Positions 1 through 6,407 of a stretch of DNA of 17,924 nucleotides are shown one piece after another. The stretch is from Gemmataceae bacterium (lineage in GTDB: Bacteria > Planctomycetota > Planctomycetia > Gemmatales > Gemmataceae). The stretch lies in the NCBI GenBank assembly GCA_020847555.1, contig JADLBT010000238.1, forward strand, positions 1 through 17,924, written 5' to 3'. Below the pieces are notes generated by a model, which was given only the letters and a program-made list of their open reading frames with translations, did not search any database and had not been told where the DNA came from. The stretch's first letter is position 1. Every line of letters begins with the position of its first letter. Both the position numbers and the translations under genes were made by a program.

Positions 1-366
1 CAGTACCTGCACTACCCCGAAGGGTCCGACTGGAGCGGCCAGCTGCACGCGCTGCTGGACCACACCTGGAACGGCGGGTTCAACCTGTCGAGCGAGCACC
101 ACGAGGGCGCGTCATGGTACAGCGCCTTGCAGGGCGTCCACCCGAACCTGCACCCGATCGACCGCTGGGAGAAGGCGACCGCCGCCAGCGAGGCGTTCGC
201 CCTCAACGTGCCGTGGCAGCCAGCCCCGCTGAGCGTTCAGGAGGTGATGGACTGCCTGTTCGAGGAGCACCACAAGGCGCTTGCCGGCGCGACCGCGAAA
301 CCGAAGCGGAGCAAGAAGGCGCCGGGCCTGATCGGCCGGTTCCTGAACTTCGTCCTGCAGGGGTAG
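1..366 (+). CDS. Unrecognised protein, C-terminal 121 residues (5' end outside window)
   Basis: An open frame runs from the first base to a TAG at 364-366, so the gene begins upstream of the window. The visible part has a Trp/His-rich segment (HTWNGGFNLSSEHHEG at about visible residues 21-36), an acidic stretch (DCLFEEHH) and a basic tail (KPKRSKKAPG) before a hydrophobic C-terminus (LIGRFLNFVLQG). I do not recognise the family. It lies 39 bp before the JAB gene on the same strand, so it is probably co-transcribed with the JAB and ThiF genes and may be one of the lettered PRTRC proteins. That assignment is inference from position only. The later TTG at 127 is internal; reading continues without a stop from base 1. 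Confidence 0.75.
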   Translation, partial: QYLHYPEGSDWSGQLHALLDHTWNGGFNLSSEHHEGASWYSALQGVHPNLHPIDRWEKATAASEAFALNVPWQPAPLSVQEVMDCLFEEHHKALAGATAKPKRSKKAPGLIGRFLNFVLQG

Positions 367-405
367 TCGCTGACGGCTGCGCGTGAATTACTCCAGGGAG
401 AACCC

Positions 406-1122
406 ATGCCCATTCCCGTGTACCTGAAGACCGACGCGGCGGCGGCGCGCCCGGCCGACCCCGAGTTCTACTGGCTAACGCGCGACGGTCTGTTCTTCTG
501 CCGCAACCACCCGTTCTTCACGAGCGACGTGCCGGCCCGCCGGGCGCCGCGCGCGCTCGCGCCGCACCAAACGCGCTGTGACGTGCGCTACCCGAAGGTG
601 AGGGTCTCGACACTGGAAACCATCGTCGGGTTCTTCGCGCGCGTCTTTGCGCTGCACCGCTGCGAGTCGGTCGTCCTGCTGTTGTGGGATCTCGACCAGC
701 AGCGCTACCGCCTGTGGGTGCCGCAGCAGGAGGCGACGGTCTGGGAGTCGTGGTCGGGCCGACGCTCGCCGCTCGACGTGCGCTACACCGTCCCGACGGG
801 CCTGCCGTCGCGGCACCTGCTCGTCGGCGACGTCCACTGCCACGGCAACATGGCGGCGTACAGTTCCGGCACCGACCGGGAGGACGAGGTGTATCGCGAC
901 GGCGTTCACGGCGTCGTCGGCCGGATCGACAGCGAGCCACCCGACTTCCACCTGGAACTCGCCATCGACGGCCACCGCTTCGCGATGGACTGGGACCAGC
1001 TGTTCGAGGGCTACACCGGCCGACGGAATTTCGTCCCGCGCCAGTGGCTGGGCCGGGTCAAGGTCGTCGCGGAGGGTTCGGTGAAGAAGTGGGGGGTGGG
1101 GAGCAGGGAGTGGGGGACGTAA
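406..1122 (+). CDS. JAB/JAMM (MPN) metalloprotease-like protein, PRTRC-type
   Basis: The 238-residue product carries a complete JAMM zinc-protease signature: H144-x-H146, then seven residues, S154, two residues, D157 (GDVHCHGNMAAYSSGTD). E87 in HRCESVVLLLW is a candidate for the upstream catalytic glutamate. JAMM enzymes cleave isopeptide bonds or trim C-terminal tails of ubiquitin-like proteins. The gene is followed by a ThiF/E1-like gene, the pairing seen in PRTRC and related prokaryotic ubiquitin-like cassettes, where the JAB protein is usually called protein A. The ATG at 406 has a GGGAG ribosome-binding site. There is no signal peptide, so it should be cytoplasmic. The last dozen codons (KKWGVGSREWGT) come from low-complexity G-rich DNA, and the stop codon TAA is completed by the first two bases of a palindromic repeat, suggesting the C-terminus was altered by repeat insertion. 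Confidence 0.82.
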   Translation: MPIPVYLKTDAAAARPADPEFYWLTRDGLFFCRNHPFFTSDVPARRAPRALAPHQTRCDVRYPKVRVSTLETIVGFFARVFALHRCESVVLLLWDLDQQRYRLWVPQQEATVWESWSGRRSPLDVRYTVPTGLPSRHLLVGDVHCHGNMAAYSSGTDREDEVYRDGVHGVVGRIDSEPPDFHLELAIDGHRFAMDWDQLFEGYTGRRNFVPRQWLGRVKVVAEGSVKKWGVGSREWGT

Positions 1123-1192
1123 AGCCCACGGGTCGCGACCCGTGGGAGAAGTGCTGGGAGAGTCGCTCCACGGGACGCGACCCGTGGGCTTT
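1121..1192. repeat. Double palindrome (REP-like element) between JAB and ThiF genes
   Basis: The outer arms 1121-1137 and 1176-1192 are perfect 17-bp inverted repeats (AAAGCCCACGGGTCGCG and its complement). Inside, 1125-1146 is itself a perfect 22-bp palindrome centred on TCGCGA, and 1168-1187 is a second palindrome with one mismatched pair. Either one large cruciform or two adjacent hairpins could form. Its left end supplies two bases of the JAB stop codon. The element sits inside a likely operon, so it may affect mRNA stability or partial termination rather than full termination. I believe similar GGGTCGCGACCC elements are frequent in Gemmata-type genomes, but that is from memory. Confidence 0.85.
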
Positions 1193-1218
1193 GTGCTCAC
1201 TCCCGGACGGAGACGCGC

Positions 1219-1995
1219 ATGACTGCCAACCAGCAAGAACTCGTGTGCGGGCTGGCCGACGACAGCCGGTTCAAGGTGATCGGCCTGGGCGGGATCGGCT
1301 GCATCGTCCTGCAATACCTGACCGTCTTCCTCAAGGGGCTCGACCGGCCGGCGCGCCTCGTCCTCATCGACGGCGACGCCTTTGAGCCGGCCAACGAGCA
1401 GCGCATGGTCTTCTCGAAGGTCGGCAACAAGGCGGAGGTCAAGGCAGTCGAGGCCGCCGGTTGGCTCGGCGCCAGCGATGTCGCCGTCGTCGCCGTGCCG
1501 GAATTCGTCGCGCCGGATAACCTCGGGCGGCTGATCCTCCCTGGCGACCACGTCTTCCTGTGCGTGGACAACCATCCGACGCGCAAGGTCGTCTCGGACC
1601 ACTGCGCCGGGCTGGAGTCGGTCGCTCTCTTCAGCGGCGGTAACGAGGGGGTCGAGCCGCCCCGCGAGCGCGGCACCTACGGCAACGTCCAGGTCTACGT
1701 GCGCCAGGGCGGCCGCGATCTGACCGTGCCGCTGACGCGCTTCCACCCCGAGATCGCCAACCCCAGGGGCAAGCTCCCCAGCGAGGCGAACTGCGCCGAG
1801 CTGGCCATCTCGACCCCGCAAATCCTGTTCGCGAACCTGGCGGTCGCCAGCGCCATGCTCGGCGCGTTCTTCGCTTACGCCTGCGGCCGGCTGACGTACC
1901 AGGAGGTCAAGCTCGACATCCTCGACGCCCGCATGCTGCCGCAACTCCCGCTCCGGCCCGAGCACGTGCCCCAGCCGCTGCCGGCGCCCGCGTGA
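1219..1995 (+). CDS. ThiF/E1-like adenylyltransferase, PRTRC-type
   Basis: The 258-residue product has the Rossmann ATP-binding motif of E1/ThiF/MoeB enzymes, GLGGIG at residues 22-27, then DGDAFEPANEQRM (about 51-63) with the Asp, Asn and Arg that bind ATP and Mg, K71/K75, and CVDN at 115-118 in place of the usual C-T/V-D-N. C192 (SEANCAEL) is a candidate thioester cysteine. Such enzymes adenylate the C-terminal glycine of a ubiquitin- or ThiS-like protein. At about 260 residues, with no rhodanese or second catalytic domain, it fits the PRTRC ThiF family better than MoeB. The ATG at 1219 follows GGACGGAG. It lies 96 bp after the JAB gene, a gap mostly filled by the double palindrome. A Ub-like partner is not in the window and would be expected upstream. 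Confidence 0.83.
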   Translation: MTANQQELVCGLADDSRFKVIGLGGIGCIVLQYLTVFLKGLDRPARLVLIDGDAFEPANEQRMVFSKVGNKAEVKAVEAAGWLGASDVAVVAVPEFVAPDNLGRLILPGDHVFLCVDNHPTRKVVSDHCAGLESVALFSGGNEGVEPPRERGTYGNVQVYVRQGGRDLTVPLTRFHPEIANPRGKLPSEANCAELAISTPQILFANLAVASAMLGAFFAYACGRLTYQEVKLDILDARMLPQLPLRPEHVPQPLPAPA

Positions 1996-2009
1996 GCCCC
2001 AAAAAGCCC

Positions 2010-2050
2010 CAACGGCACGGGCCGCCTCACCGAGGCGGCCCGTGCCGTTG
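2010..2050 (-). terminator. Perfect 19-bp stem hairpin between convergent genes
   Basis: Arms 2010-2028 (CAACGGCACGGGCCGCCTC) and 2032-2050 are perfectly complementary with a 3-nt loop. Read on the minus strand, the stem is followed by GGGGCTTTTTGGGG, giving a short T-tract suited to terminating the minus-strand gene at 2084-2521. For the plus-strand ThiF gene, which stops at 1995, the hairpin lacks a T-tract but can still act as an mRNA 3' end block. Confidence 0.75.
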
Positions 2051-2083
2051 GCCACTTCTCACCGGCCCCGCCAGGGTCGGCAA

Positions 2084-2521
2084 CTACTGAAGATCGTTAC
2101 GCAGGTGGTGCAGGGTCCGGCTCATGTCCCGCAGCGCCTCGCGCAGGTGGCGGTAAGCACGCCGGTCCAGTTCACGGAAACGCGCCATCTCGCGGACCAG
2201 TTCCTCGATGTGGTGGAACGTCCGGTCCAGTTCGCGGAGGTCGGCACGCAGATGGCCAATGCTCCCGGGCCGGTGGGCGATCTCGTGCATGTGGCGCGCC
2301 AGACGCTCCATCTGGGCCACGTCCCGCTCCAGGTGGGCGAACTGCGGGGTGTTCCGGAAGTGGGCGTGGACCTCGCGGTGGAGTTCCCGAGACTGCCGTT
2401 CCAGTTCCCGGGCCAGGCGGTCGATGTGGCGAGGCGCCTGGGCGCTGGCCTTGCTGGGGATGACGGTCAAACCGACGGCGGCGAGCAGGGCCAGAGCGTG
2501 GTTCTTCGAGACGATAAACAT
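2084..2521 (-). CDS. Small secreted His/Arg-rich coiled-coil protein, unknown function
   Basis: The 145-residue product starts at the ATG at 2521, chosen because AAGGAG lies 7 bp upstream; an in-frame start at 2572 would add 17 residues, has no such site and would bury the signal peptide. Residues 1-28 are a typical Sec signal (MFIVSKNHALALLAAVGLTVIP) ending in ASAQA. The rest is strongly helical and charged, very rich in His, Arg and Glu, with heptad-like spacing (for example LARELERQSRELHREVHAH), so a periplasmic helical bundle or coiled coil is likely. The many histidines could bind metal, but no defined site is visible. I do not recognise a named family. It is convergent with the ThiF gene and has a good terminator downstream. 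Confidence 0.72.
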   Translation of the reverse strand: MFIVSKNHALALLAAVGLTVIPSKASAQAPRHIDRLARELERQSRELHREVHAHFRNTPQFAHLERDVAQMERLARHMHEIAHRPGSIGHLRADLRELDRTFHHIEELVREMARFRELDRRAYRHLREALRDMSRTLHHLRNDLQ

Positions 2522-2845
2522 GGTTAACTCCTTCTTTTCTTTTGAGGTGGGCGGCTGTCGTCCGCCGCCCACAGGGAGACGGCGGAGAGGCGCAAACTTG
2601 CGCGCGGGGATCCGCCCGGCAGCCGGAGCGACGCCAACCAGGCCCGAGGTGAGGCGTTGCGAGCCCGGGTCAGCGGTCGTGGCGGATGAGGTAAAAGTGG
2701 ATTCCCGAACAGGATGGTGAAGGTGGGTGGAGCTTCACGGTCCGGCAAAGGCGGTCCGCGCTGCGTGCGCGGCTCCGGCAGGAATAACCGGACCGTGAAT
2801 CAGGGGCATTCTGCCACGGTGGCGAAATGGTGTGGCAGAGCCGGT
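2522..2845. other. Intergenic stretch with hairpin, no gene seen
   Basis: These 324 bases separate two minus-strand genes. They contain the ribosome-binding site of the His/Arg-rich protein gene (AAGGAG on the minus strand just above 2521) and the inverted repeat 2734-2799. Frames here are open only because of high G+C. No ribosome-binding site plus plausible protein was found. Confidence 0.6.
2734..2799 (-). terminator. Long-range hairpin downstream of the Dabb gene
   Basis: TTCACGGTCCGG at 2734-2745 is perfectly complementary to CCGGACCGTGAA at 2788-2799. A smaller hairpin nests in between (CCGCGC at 2756-2761 with GCGCGG at 2767-2772). It begins 47 bp past the stop of the minus-strand Dabb gene, so a transcript-end role is plausible. 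There is no T-tract, so this may be a structural repeat rather than an intrinsic terminator. Confidence 0.45.
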
Positions 2846-3262
2846 TCACTGTTGCACGGCGGAGTCGAACACGCGCACCTTCTTCCAGTTGTCCTTGTTC
2901 TCGTCAATGAACTGCTTGTGGCGCGGCGCGTCCTGGTACTTATCGTGGGCGGCGCGGTCGCGGAAAACGAGGTGCAGCGCGACGTCGAAATCGCGGTCGT
3001 TGACTGGCCGGTCGAACTCCCTGGCCAGGGTGCCAGCCGCGAAGAACACCTCCCCCGGGTGCTTCGAGAGGTACTTCCGGCACGCTGTCACGAGCTTCTC
3101 CTTCGCCGCCGGGGAGTTGTCCTTCAGCGAGAAGTAGACCATGTGGGCGATCAGCGGGTTCTTCTTCTCGTCCGCCGCCGTTCGTTCGCCGTGCCCGAGG
3201 GCCAACCCCACCACGCCGGCGACCACGAGCAGCGCCGCACCGACCAGCAGTTGCTTCCGCAT
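2846..3262 (-). CDS. Exported Dabb (stress-responsive alpha/beta barrel) domain protein
   Basis: The 138-residue product starts at the ATG at 3262, selected by AAGGAG 7 bp upstream; an extended start at 3376 lacks a site and would precede the signal sequence. Residues 1-23 form a hydrophobic signal or anchor (MRKQLLVGAALLVVAGVVGL). Residues about 37-135 match the Dabb pattern: IAHMVYFSLKD at the first strand, KYLSKHPGEVFFAAGTL in the middle, and DFDVALHLVFRDRAAHDKY plus a His near APRHKQF. Dabb proteins are dimeric ferredoxin-like barrels. Some act on polyketides, but most bacterial ones, including the common exported planctomycete type, have no known substrate. The gene stands alone with its own terminator-like structure. 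Confidence 0.82.
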   Translation of the reverse strand: MRKQLLVGAALLVVAGVVGLALGHGERTAADEKKNPLIAHMVYFSLKDNSPAAKEKLVTACRKYLSKHPGEVFFAAGTLAREFDRPVNDRDFDVALHLVFRDRAAHDKYQDAPRHKQFIDENKDNWKKVRVFDSAVQQ

Positions 3263-3699
3263 TGTCGTCTCCTTCGAGGATCCGTTCGCGACTTCGCCTC
3301 TCCGCTGATGTATCCGCCCAGAAGCGCCCGGCAACCGTCGGCCGTTGCCGTTCGGAAACGGTGGCCCTATACTCACCTTCTCACGTCGTCGATAACCCGC
3401 TGCTGCCGCTCCTCACTTCAGATTATCCAGATAGCCGAAACCTCCCAAACAGTCACCCGGTCCGCGAATCCTGCTGCCAGTTCGTGCCTCACGTTGGTCA
3501 GAAACAGTACACGAGGGTGCCATTTTTTGCATCACGCAGAGGAAACGCTCGCGCCTCTCGAATGGAGCCAATGCCGGAAGTCTCACCCTTGTGGATACTT
3601 GAAAGCGAAAAGAATAGACTGATCTCACCTGGCATGCCAGTTGCAGTAATTATTTGCGTTGCCCGAACAAACTCATCTACCTATTCAAGGAGGAATATC
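3263..3699. other. 437-base divergent intergenic region between the Dabb gene and csrA, low G+C
   Basis: This stretch carries the leaders of two divergent genes. Base composition falls clearly below that of the flanking genes from about 3400 onward, with runs such as CATTTTTTGC (about 3519-3528) and GTAATTATTTG near 3646-3656. A minus-strand GATAAT hexamer near 3420 could be part of the Dabb promoter, but no convincing -35 partner was found. Small frames here lack ribosome-binding sites. I see no RNA gene in it. Confidence 0.5.
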
Positions 3700-3888
3700 A
3701 TGCTGGTCCTGAGCAGGAAGCCCGGCGAGAAACTGGTCCTCGGCAACAACATCACCATCACCATTCTGGAAGTAGTCGGCAATCGGGTACGTGTCGGTAT
3801 TGATGCGCCCGGCGATGTGCGCGTGCTGCGCGGGGAACTCGCCTGGTGGCAGGACGAGAAGCACACTGACGTTCCGGTCATGCGGTGA
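3700..3888 (+). CDS. csrA: Carbon storage regulator CsrA (RsmA family)
   Basis: The 62-residue product begins with the hallmark MLVLSRKPGE and continues through the five-strand CsrA core (KLVLGNNITITILEVVGNRVRVGIDAPGDVRVLRGEL). CsrA dimers bind GGA motifs in mRNA leaders and repress or stabilise translation. The RNA-binding arginine of the VHREE motif is kept (VLRGEL, R44), while the usual His becomes Leu and the first Glu becomes Gly. Length is normal. ATG 3700 is preceded by AAGGAGGAAT, a strong site, and a much longer in-frame start at 3262 is excluded by it. The gene is monocistronic, not beside flagellar genes, with a hairpin downstream. Its mRNA targets cannot be read from this window. 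Confidence 0.94.
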   Translation: MLVLSRKPGEKLVLGNNITITILEVVGNRVRVGIDAPGDVRVLRGELAWWQDEKHTDVPVMR

Positions 3889-3936
3889 CCGACCAACCAA
3901 ACATCCCCACCCCCCAAACTCGAACCACTCAGCAAG

Positions 3937-3987
3937 CGCAGCCCCTGCACAGCGCCTCACCAACGAGAGGCTCGTGCGGGGGCTGCG
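3937..3987 (+). terminator. Probable csrA transcription terminator
   Basis: CGCAGCCCCTGCAC (3937-3950) pairs with GTGCGGGGGCTGCG (3974-3987) with one mismatch, and the intervening bases contain a second stem (GCCTC with GAGGC). The long stem starts 48 bp after the csrA stop and is followed by GGGTTTGCG, a weak T-tract. Confidence 0.6.
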
Positions 3988-4157
3988 GGTTTGCGCTCAT
4001 TCCTCGACGGCGCCAGGGGAAGGTTAGTACTGGCGGACAACCCACTAACCTGTTGCTGTAACCTGTTTAAAACCAACGAATTGCAGCCAGTTGACTTCGG
4101 ATGCAGGGAGTTTTGTCTGCCTGCTCTTATGCGTGGACAGGCCGGGAGCAAGGTTGC

Positions 4158-4760
4158 TCACGGCGGGGCGTCGTCGTCGCGGACCGCCGGTGGGGGGTTG
4201 GCCACGTCGCTCAGCGGGGCGAGGTTGACCTCCGACGGGAACACCAGCGAGTTCGGGGGGCGCGGCGGCCTGGCCTTCTCGAGGGCGGGCGGCGGTTCCA
4301 CCGGGGCGGACGGGAGGACGGGCACGGCGTTGACGTGCGAGCCCGGTTCGGCCAGCGCGATCGGCTCCTCGCACGATTCTAGCTGAGCGTCCTCCGGCAT
4401 GGGGACATGGCGGGTGCGGCGGATCGCCTCCTTGCCGGGCACCGGCGGGCGGTTTATCGCGGCCGGCTCACTGCTGTGGGCGTTCCACAACACCTGGTAG
4501 CGGTGGTTCCCGATCGTCAGTTCATCGCCCTCGCGGAGAGCGCCTTCCACGACGCGGATGCCGTTGATGCGGATGCCGTTGGTGCTGCACAGGTCGCGCA
4601 CCACCAGGTAATCGTTGACCTGGGCGATGCAGCAGTGGCGGCGCGAGATCTTCCGCGAGGCCAGCTGGATATCGCACTCCTGATGCCGGCCGAGCAGGAG
4701 GATCGGCTTGTCGAGCAGGATGTTCGGCCCTTCGGTCAGGGCCAGCAGCTGTGGAGGCAT
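4158..4760 (-). CDS. FHA-domain protein with Pro-rich tail
   Basis: The 200-residue product has an N-terminal forkhead-associated domain (about residues 5-95): GRHQECDI at 24-31, SRKISRRHC at 35-43 and STNG at 59-62, the conserved residues that contact phosphothreonine. Residues about 100-200 are rich in Pro, Ala and charged residues and likely disordered. There is no signal peptide or catalytic domain. FHA proteins read Ser/Thr-kinase phosphorylation, common in planctomycetes with many Hanks-type kinases. The start at 4760 has no strong Shine-Dalgarno, but the domain begins immediately after it. It lies 195 bp after a dehydrogenase gene on the same strand, and that gap argues for separate transcription. 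Partner kinase unknown. Confidence 0.85.
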   Translation of the reverse strand: MPPQLLALTEGPNILLDKPILLLGRHQECDIQLASRKISRRHCCIAQVNDYLVVRDLCSTNGIRINGIRVVEGALREGDELTIGNHRYQVLWNAHSSEPAAINRPPVPGKEAIRRTRHVPMPEDAQLESCEEPIALAEPGSHVNAVPVLPSAPVEPPPALEKARPPRPPNSLVFPSEVNLAPLSDVANPPPAVRDDDAPP

Positions 4761-4955
4761 GATACTGCCCGGAGATACGGCGCCGCCTCACCCGGAACGC
4801 ACGAACGCATGGTATCCCACGCCGGGAGCGGCCGCAATAGGTGGGCGGGAAAAAACCCCGCCCCGGCAGCCTGGAGAGGTTGGGAGATGCGGAACCGAAT
4901 CGCCTTGTACCTGCTTCCGGCTCGGCGCGTTTGCTCCGGTAGCTCAAAGGGCGTC

Positions 4956-5714
4956 TCAACCGCGGCCGACGAAGGGCATCTGCGTGGCCATGACCGTCAG
5001 GAACAGCACGTTCGCGTCGAGCGGCAGACTGGCCATGTAGACCACCGCTCGCGCCACGTGCTGGACGTCCATGATCGGCTCGACCGCGACCCCGCCGCCG
5101 GCCTGCGGCACCCCGTCCTTCATCCGCGCCGTCATCTCCGTCCCGGCGTTGCCGATATCGATCTGGCCGCAGGCGATGTCGTACTTCCGCCCGTCGAGGG
5201 CCGTCGCCTTCGTCAGCCCGGTGACGGCGTGCTTGCTCGCCGTGTACGGAGCGGAGTTCGGCCGCGGGGCGTGGGCTGAGATCGACCCGTTATTGATGAT
5301 GCGCCCGCCGCGCGGCGTCTGCTCCTTCATGAGGCGGAACGCGGCCTGGGTGCAGTAGAACACCCCGCTCAGGTTGACGTCAAGGACGCGCCGCCACTGC
5401 TCGACCGTCAGTTCCTCCAGCGGGACCGGCGGGGCACCGGCCCCGGCGTTGTTGAACAGCACGTCGAGGCGGCCGAAGCGTTCCTTCGTTCTGTCGAAGA
5501 GTTGGCCGACCGCCTGCGGGTCGGCTACGTCGGTGGGAACGGCGAGGGTCCGCGCCCCGTCGGGTCCGGCCTCGGCGCAGGTTCGTTCCAGCGTCTCGGG
5601 GCGCCGCCCGGCGAGTACGACCGCATATCCTTCCCGCAGGAGTGCAAGCGCCGTTGCCCTGCCGATACCCGAGCCGGCGCCGGTAACCAGTGCGACCTTC
5701 CCGTTGCCTGTCAT
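4956..5714 (-). CDS. Short-chain dehydrogenase/reductase (SDR)
   Basis: This 252-residue protein is a classical SDR. It has the NAD(P)-binding TGAGSGIG motif near residues 11-18, NNAG near 89-92, and the catalytic Asn (DVNLSG), Ser (NNGSIS) and Y-x-x-x-K (YTASK). Basic residues after the second strand (AGRRPE) suggest a preference for NADP(H). The substrate cannot be inferred from sequence, and the neighbours (FHA gene, tRNA) give no pathway hint. ATG 5714 has GAGG about 12 bases upstream. Length is typical of the family. Confidence 0.9.
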   Translation of the reverse strand: MTGNGKVALVTGAGSGIGRATALALLREGYAVVLAGRRPETLERTCAEAGPDGARTLAVPTDVADPQAVGQLFDRTKERFGRLDVLFNNAGAGAPPVPLEELTVEQWRRVLDVNLSGVFYCTQAAFRLMKEQTPRGGRIINNGSISAHAPRPNSAPYTASKHAVTGLTKATALDGRKYDIACGQIDIGNAGTEMTARMKDGVPQAGGGVAVEPIMDVQHVARAVVYMASLPLDANVLFLTVMATQMPFVGRG

Positions 5715-5824
5715 GGTGGCACGCCCTCAGGTGGCGGAGACCGCTGCAGGTGAATCGCCCTGATAGATCTTCGCATCATCAAGCACAGCGAAGGGGAGGA
5801 GAAAGAGGTTCCCTGGAAATGACG

Positions 5825-5849
5825 CAACCCCCGGTGTTCTCGGGGGTTG
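5825..5849 (-). terminator. Hairpin downstream of tRNA-His
   Basis: CAACCCCC (5825-5832) pairs perfectly with GGGGGTTG (5842-5849) around a 9-nt loop. It lies about 40 bases past the 3' end of the minus-strand tRNA and fits its terminator. The following minus-strand bases (CGTCATTTCC) give only a weak T-tract. Confidence 0.6.
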
Positions 5850-5887
5850 GTCACTCCCTGGTATCTCCGGTCATCGCCAGGCTTGAG

Positions 5888-5962
5888 GGTGGGTGAGGGG
5901 ACTCGAACCCCCGACTTTCAGATCCACAGTCTGACGCTCTAACCAACTGAGCTACACCCACC
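5888..5962 (-). tRNA. tRNA-His (anticodon GTG)
   Basis: The minus strand folds into a full cloverleaf. The acceptor stem is GTGGGTG with CACCCAC, the D-arm is GCTC/GAGC, and the anticodon stem TCAGA/TCTGA has the loop CTGTGGA, giving anticodon GTG. The T-arm contains GGTTCGAGTCCCC. The encoded G at position -1 (base 5962) opposite C73 (base 5888) is the tRNA-His identity element, so the histidine assignment is firm. The 3' CCA is not encoded and must be added by a nucleotidyltransferase. Confidence 0.95.
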
Positions 5963-6304
5963 ATCCATCAGCATCAAGCACTTCCGTTGCTTCTCTGTTT
6001 GCCTCCACTGAGTTGTAACACTCGCTGTTCCGCTTGACATTCGATTGCCGCACGGCAGGTTGGGGAAAGTGGCTGATCCGCCGTTACCGCATCGGCCGAT
6101 AACCGCAATGACAACGACTGCAAGAACCGTCACCGTACCCCATTCTACCGCGCCCGCTCCGGCAGACAAGCCCGCCAAACGCGCCAGGCCACCCCCAACT
6201 CCCCACTGACCGCCCACCCCACCGGGTATCGAATACAAAAAGTGGATGTGTTCTCAGGATTTGGCGAGATCGCGGCAGAAGAGGTTGGGCGCAAGTTCAG
6301 GACA
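5963..6304. other. Intergenic stretch between tRNA-His and the MBL operon, no gene seen
   Basis: This non-coding stretch continues to about 6407 and includes the terminator at 6305-6333. It has lower G+C near its ends and a C-rich middle (about 6160-6225). It should contain the tRNA-His promoter just above 5962, but I cannot name convincing hexamers. No open frame has both a ribosome-binding site and a plausible protein. Confidence 0.5.
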
Positions 6305-6333
6305 AAGAAAGGCTTTCGGCAGCATCGGAAGCC
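6305..6333 (-). terminator. Intrinsic terminator of the radical SAM/MBL operon
   Basis: On the minus strand GGCTTCCG, a 7-nt loop and CGAAAGCC form an 8-bp stem with one G-T pair (plus-strand arms 6311-6318 and 6326-6333). It is followed directly by TTTCTTTG. It lies about 75 bases after the MBL stop, a classic rho-independent layout. Confidence 0.75.
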
Positions 6334-6407
6334 CCTGCCCAGTATCCCGGAGTGTGACCTTTGTTTGATGTTTTCCGCGTTCTTTCTTTCGCTGCAATCC
6401 AGGCTCC

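Noticed and set aside
475..2055. A 526-residue open frame on the minus strand over the JAB and ThiF genes
   Set aside because: It is antisense to two genes with clear motifs. High G+C codon bias creates long antisense frames, and its residues are repetitive (Arg, Ala, Val, Asp) without domains.
3413..3628. A 71-residue minus-strand frame upstream of csrA
   Set aside because: It needs a GTG start with no ribosome-binding site, shows no domain, and lies across the divergent leader region.
4843..4863. Hairpin GGGCGGG-CCCGCCC with an A-tract loop as a terminator of the SDR gene
   Set aside because: The A/T run is in the loop rather than after the stem, so it does not fit an intrinsic terminator; it may be chance in this G+C.
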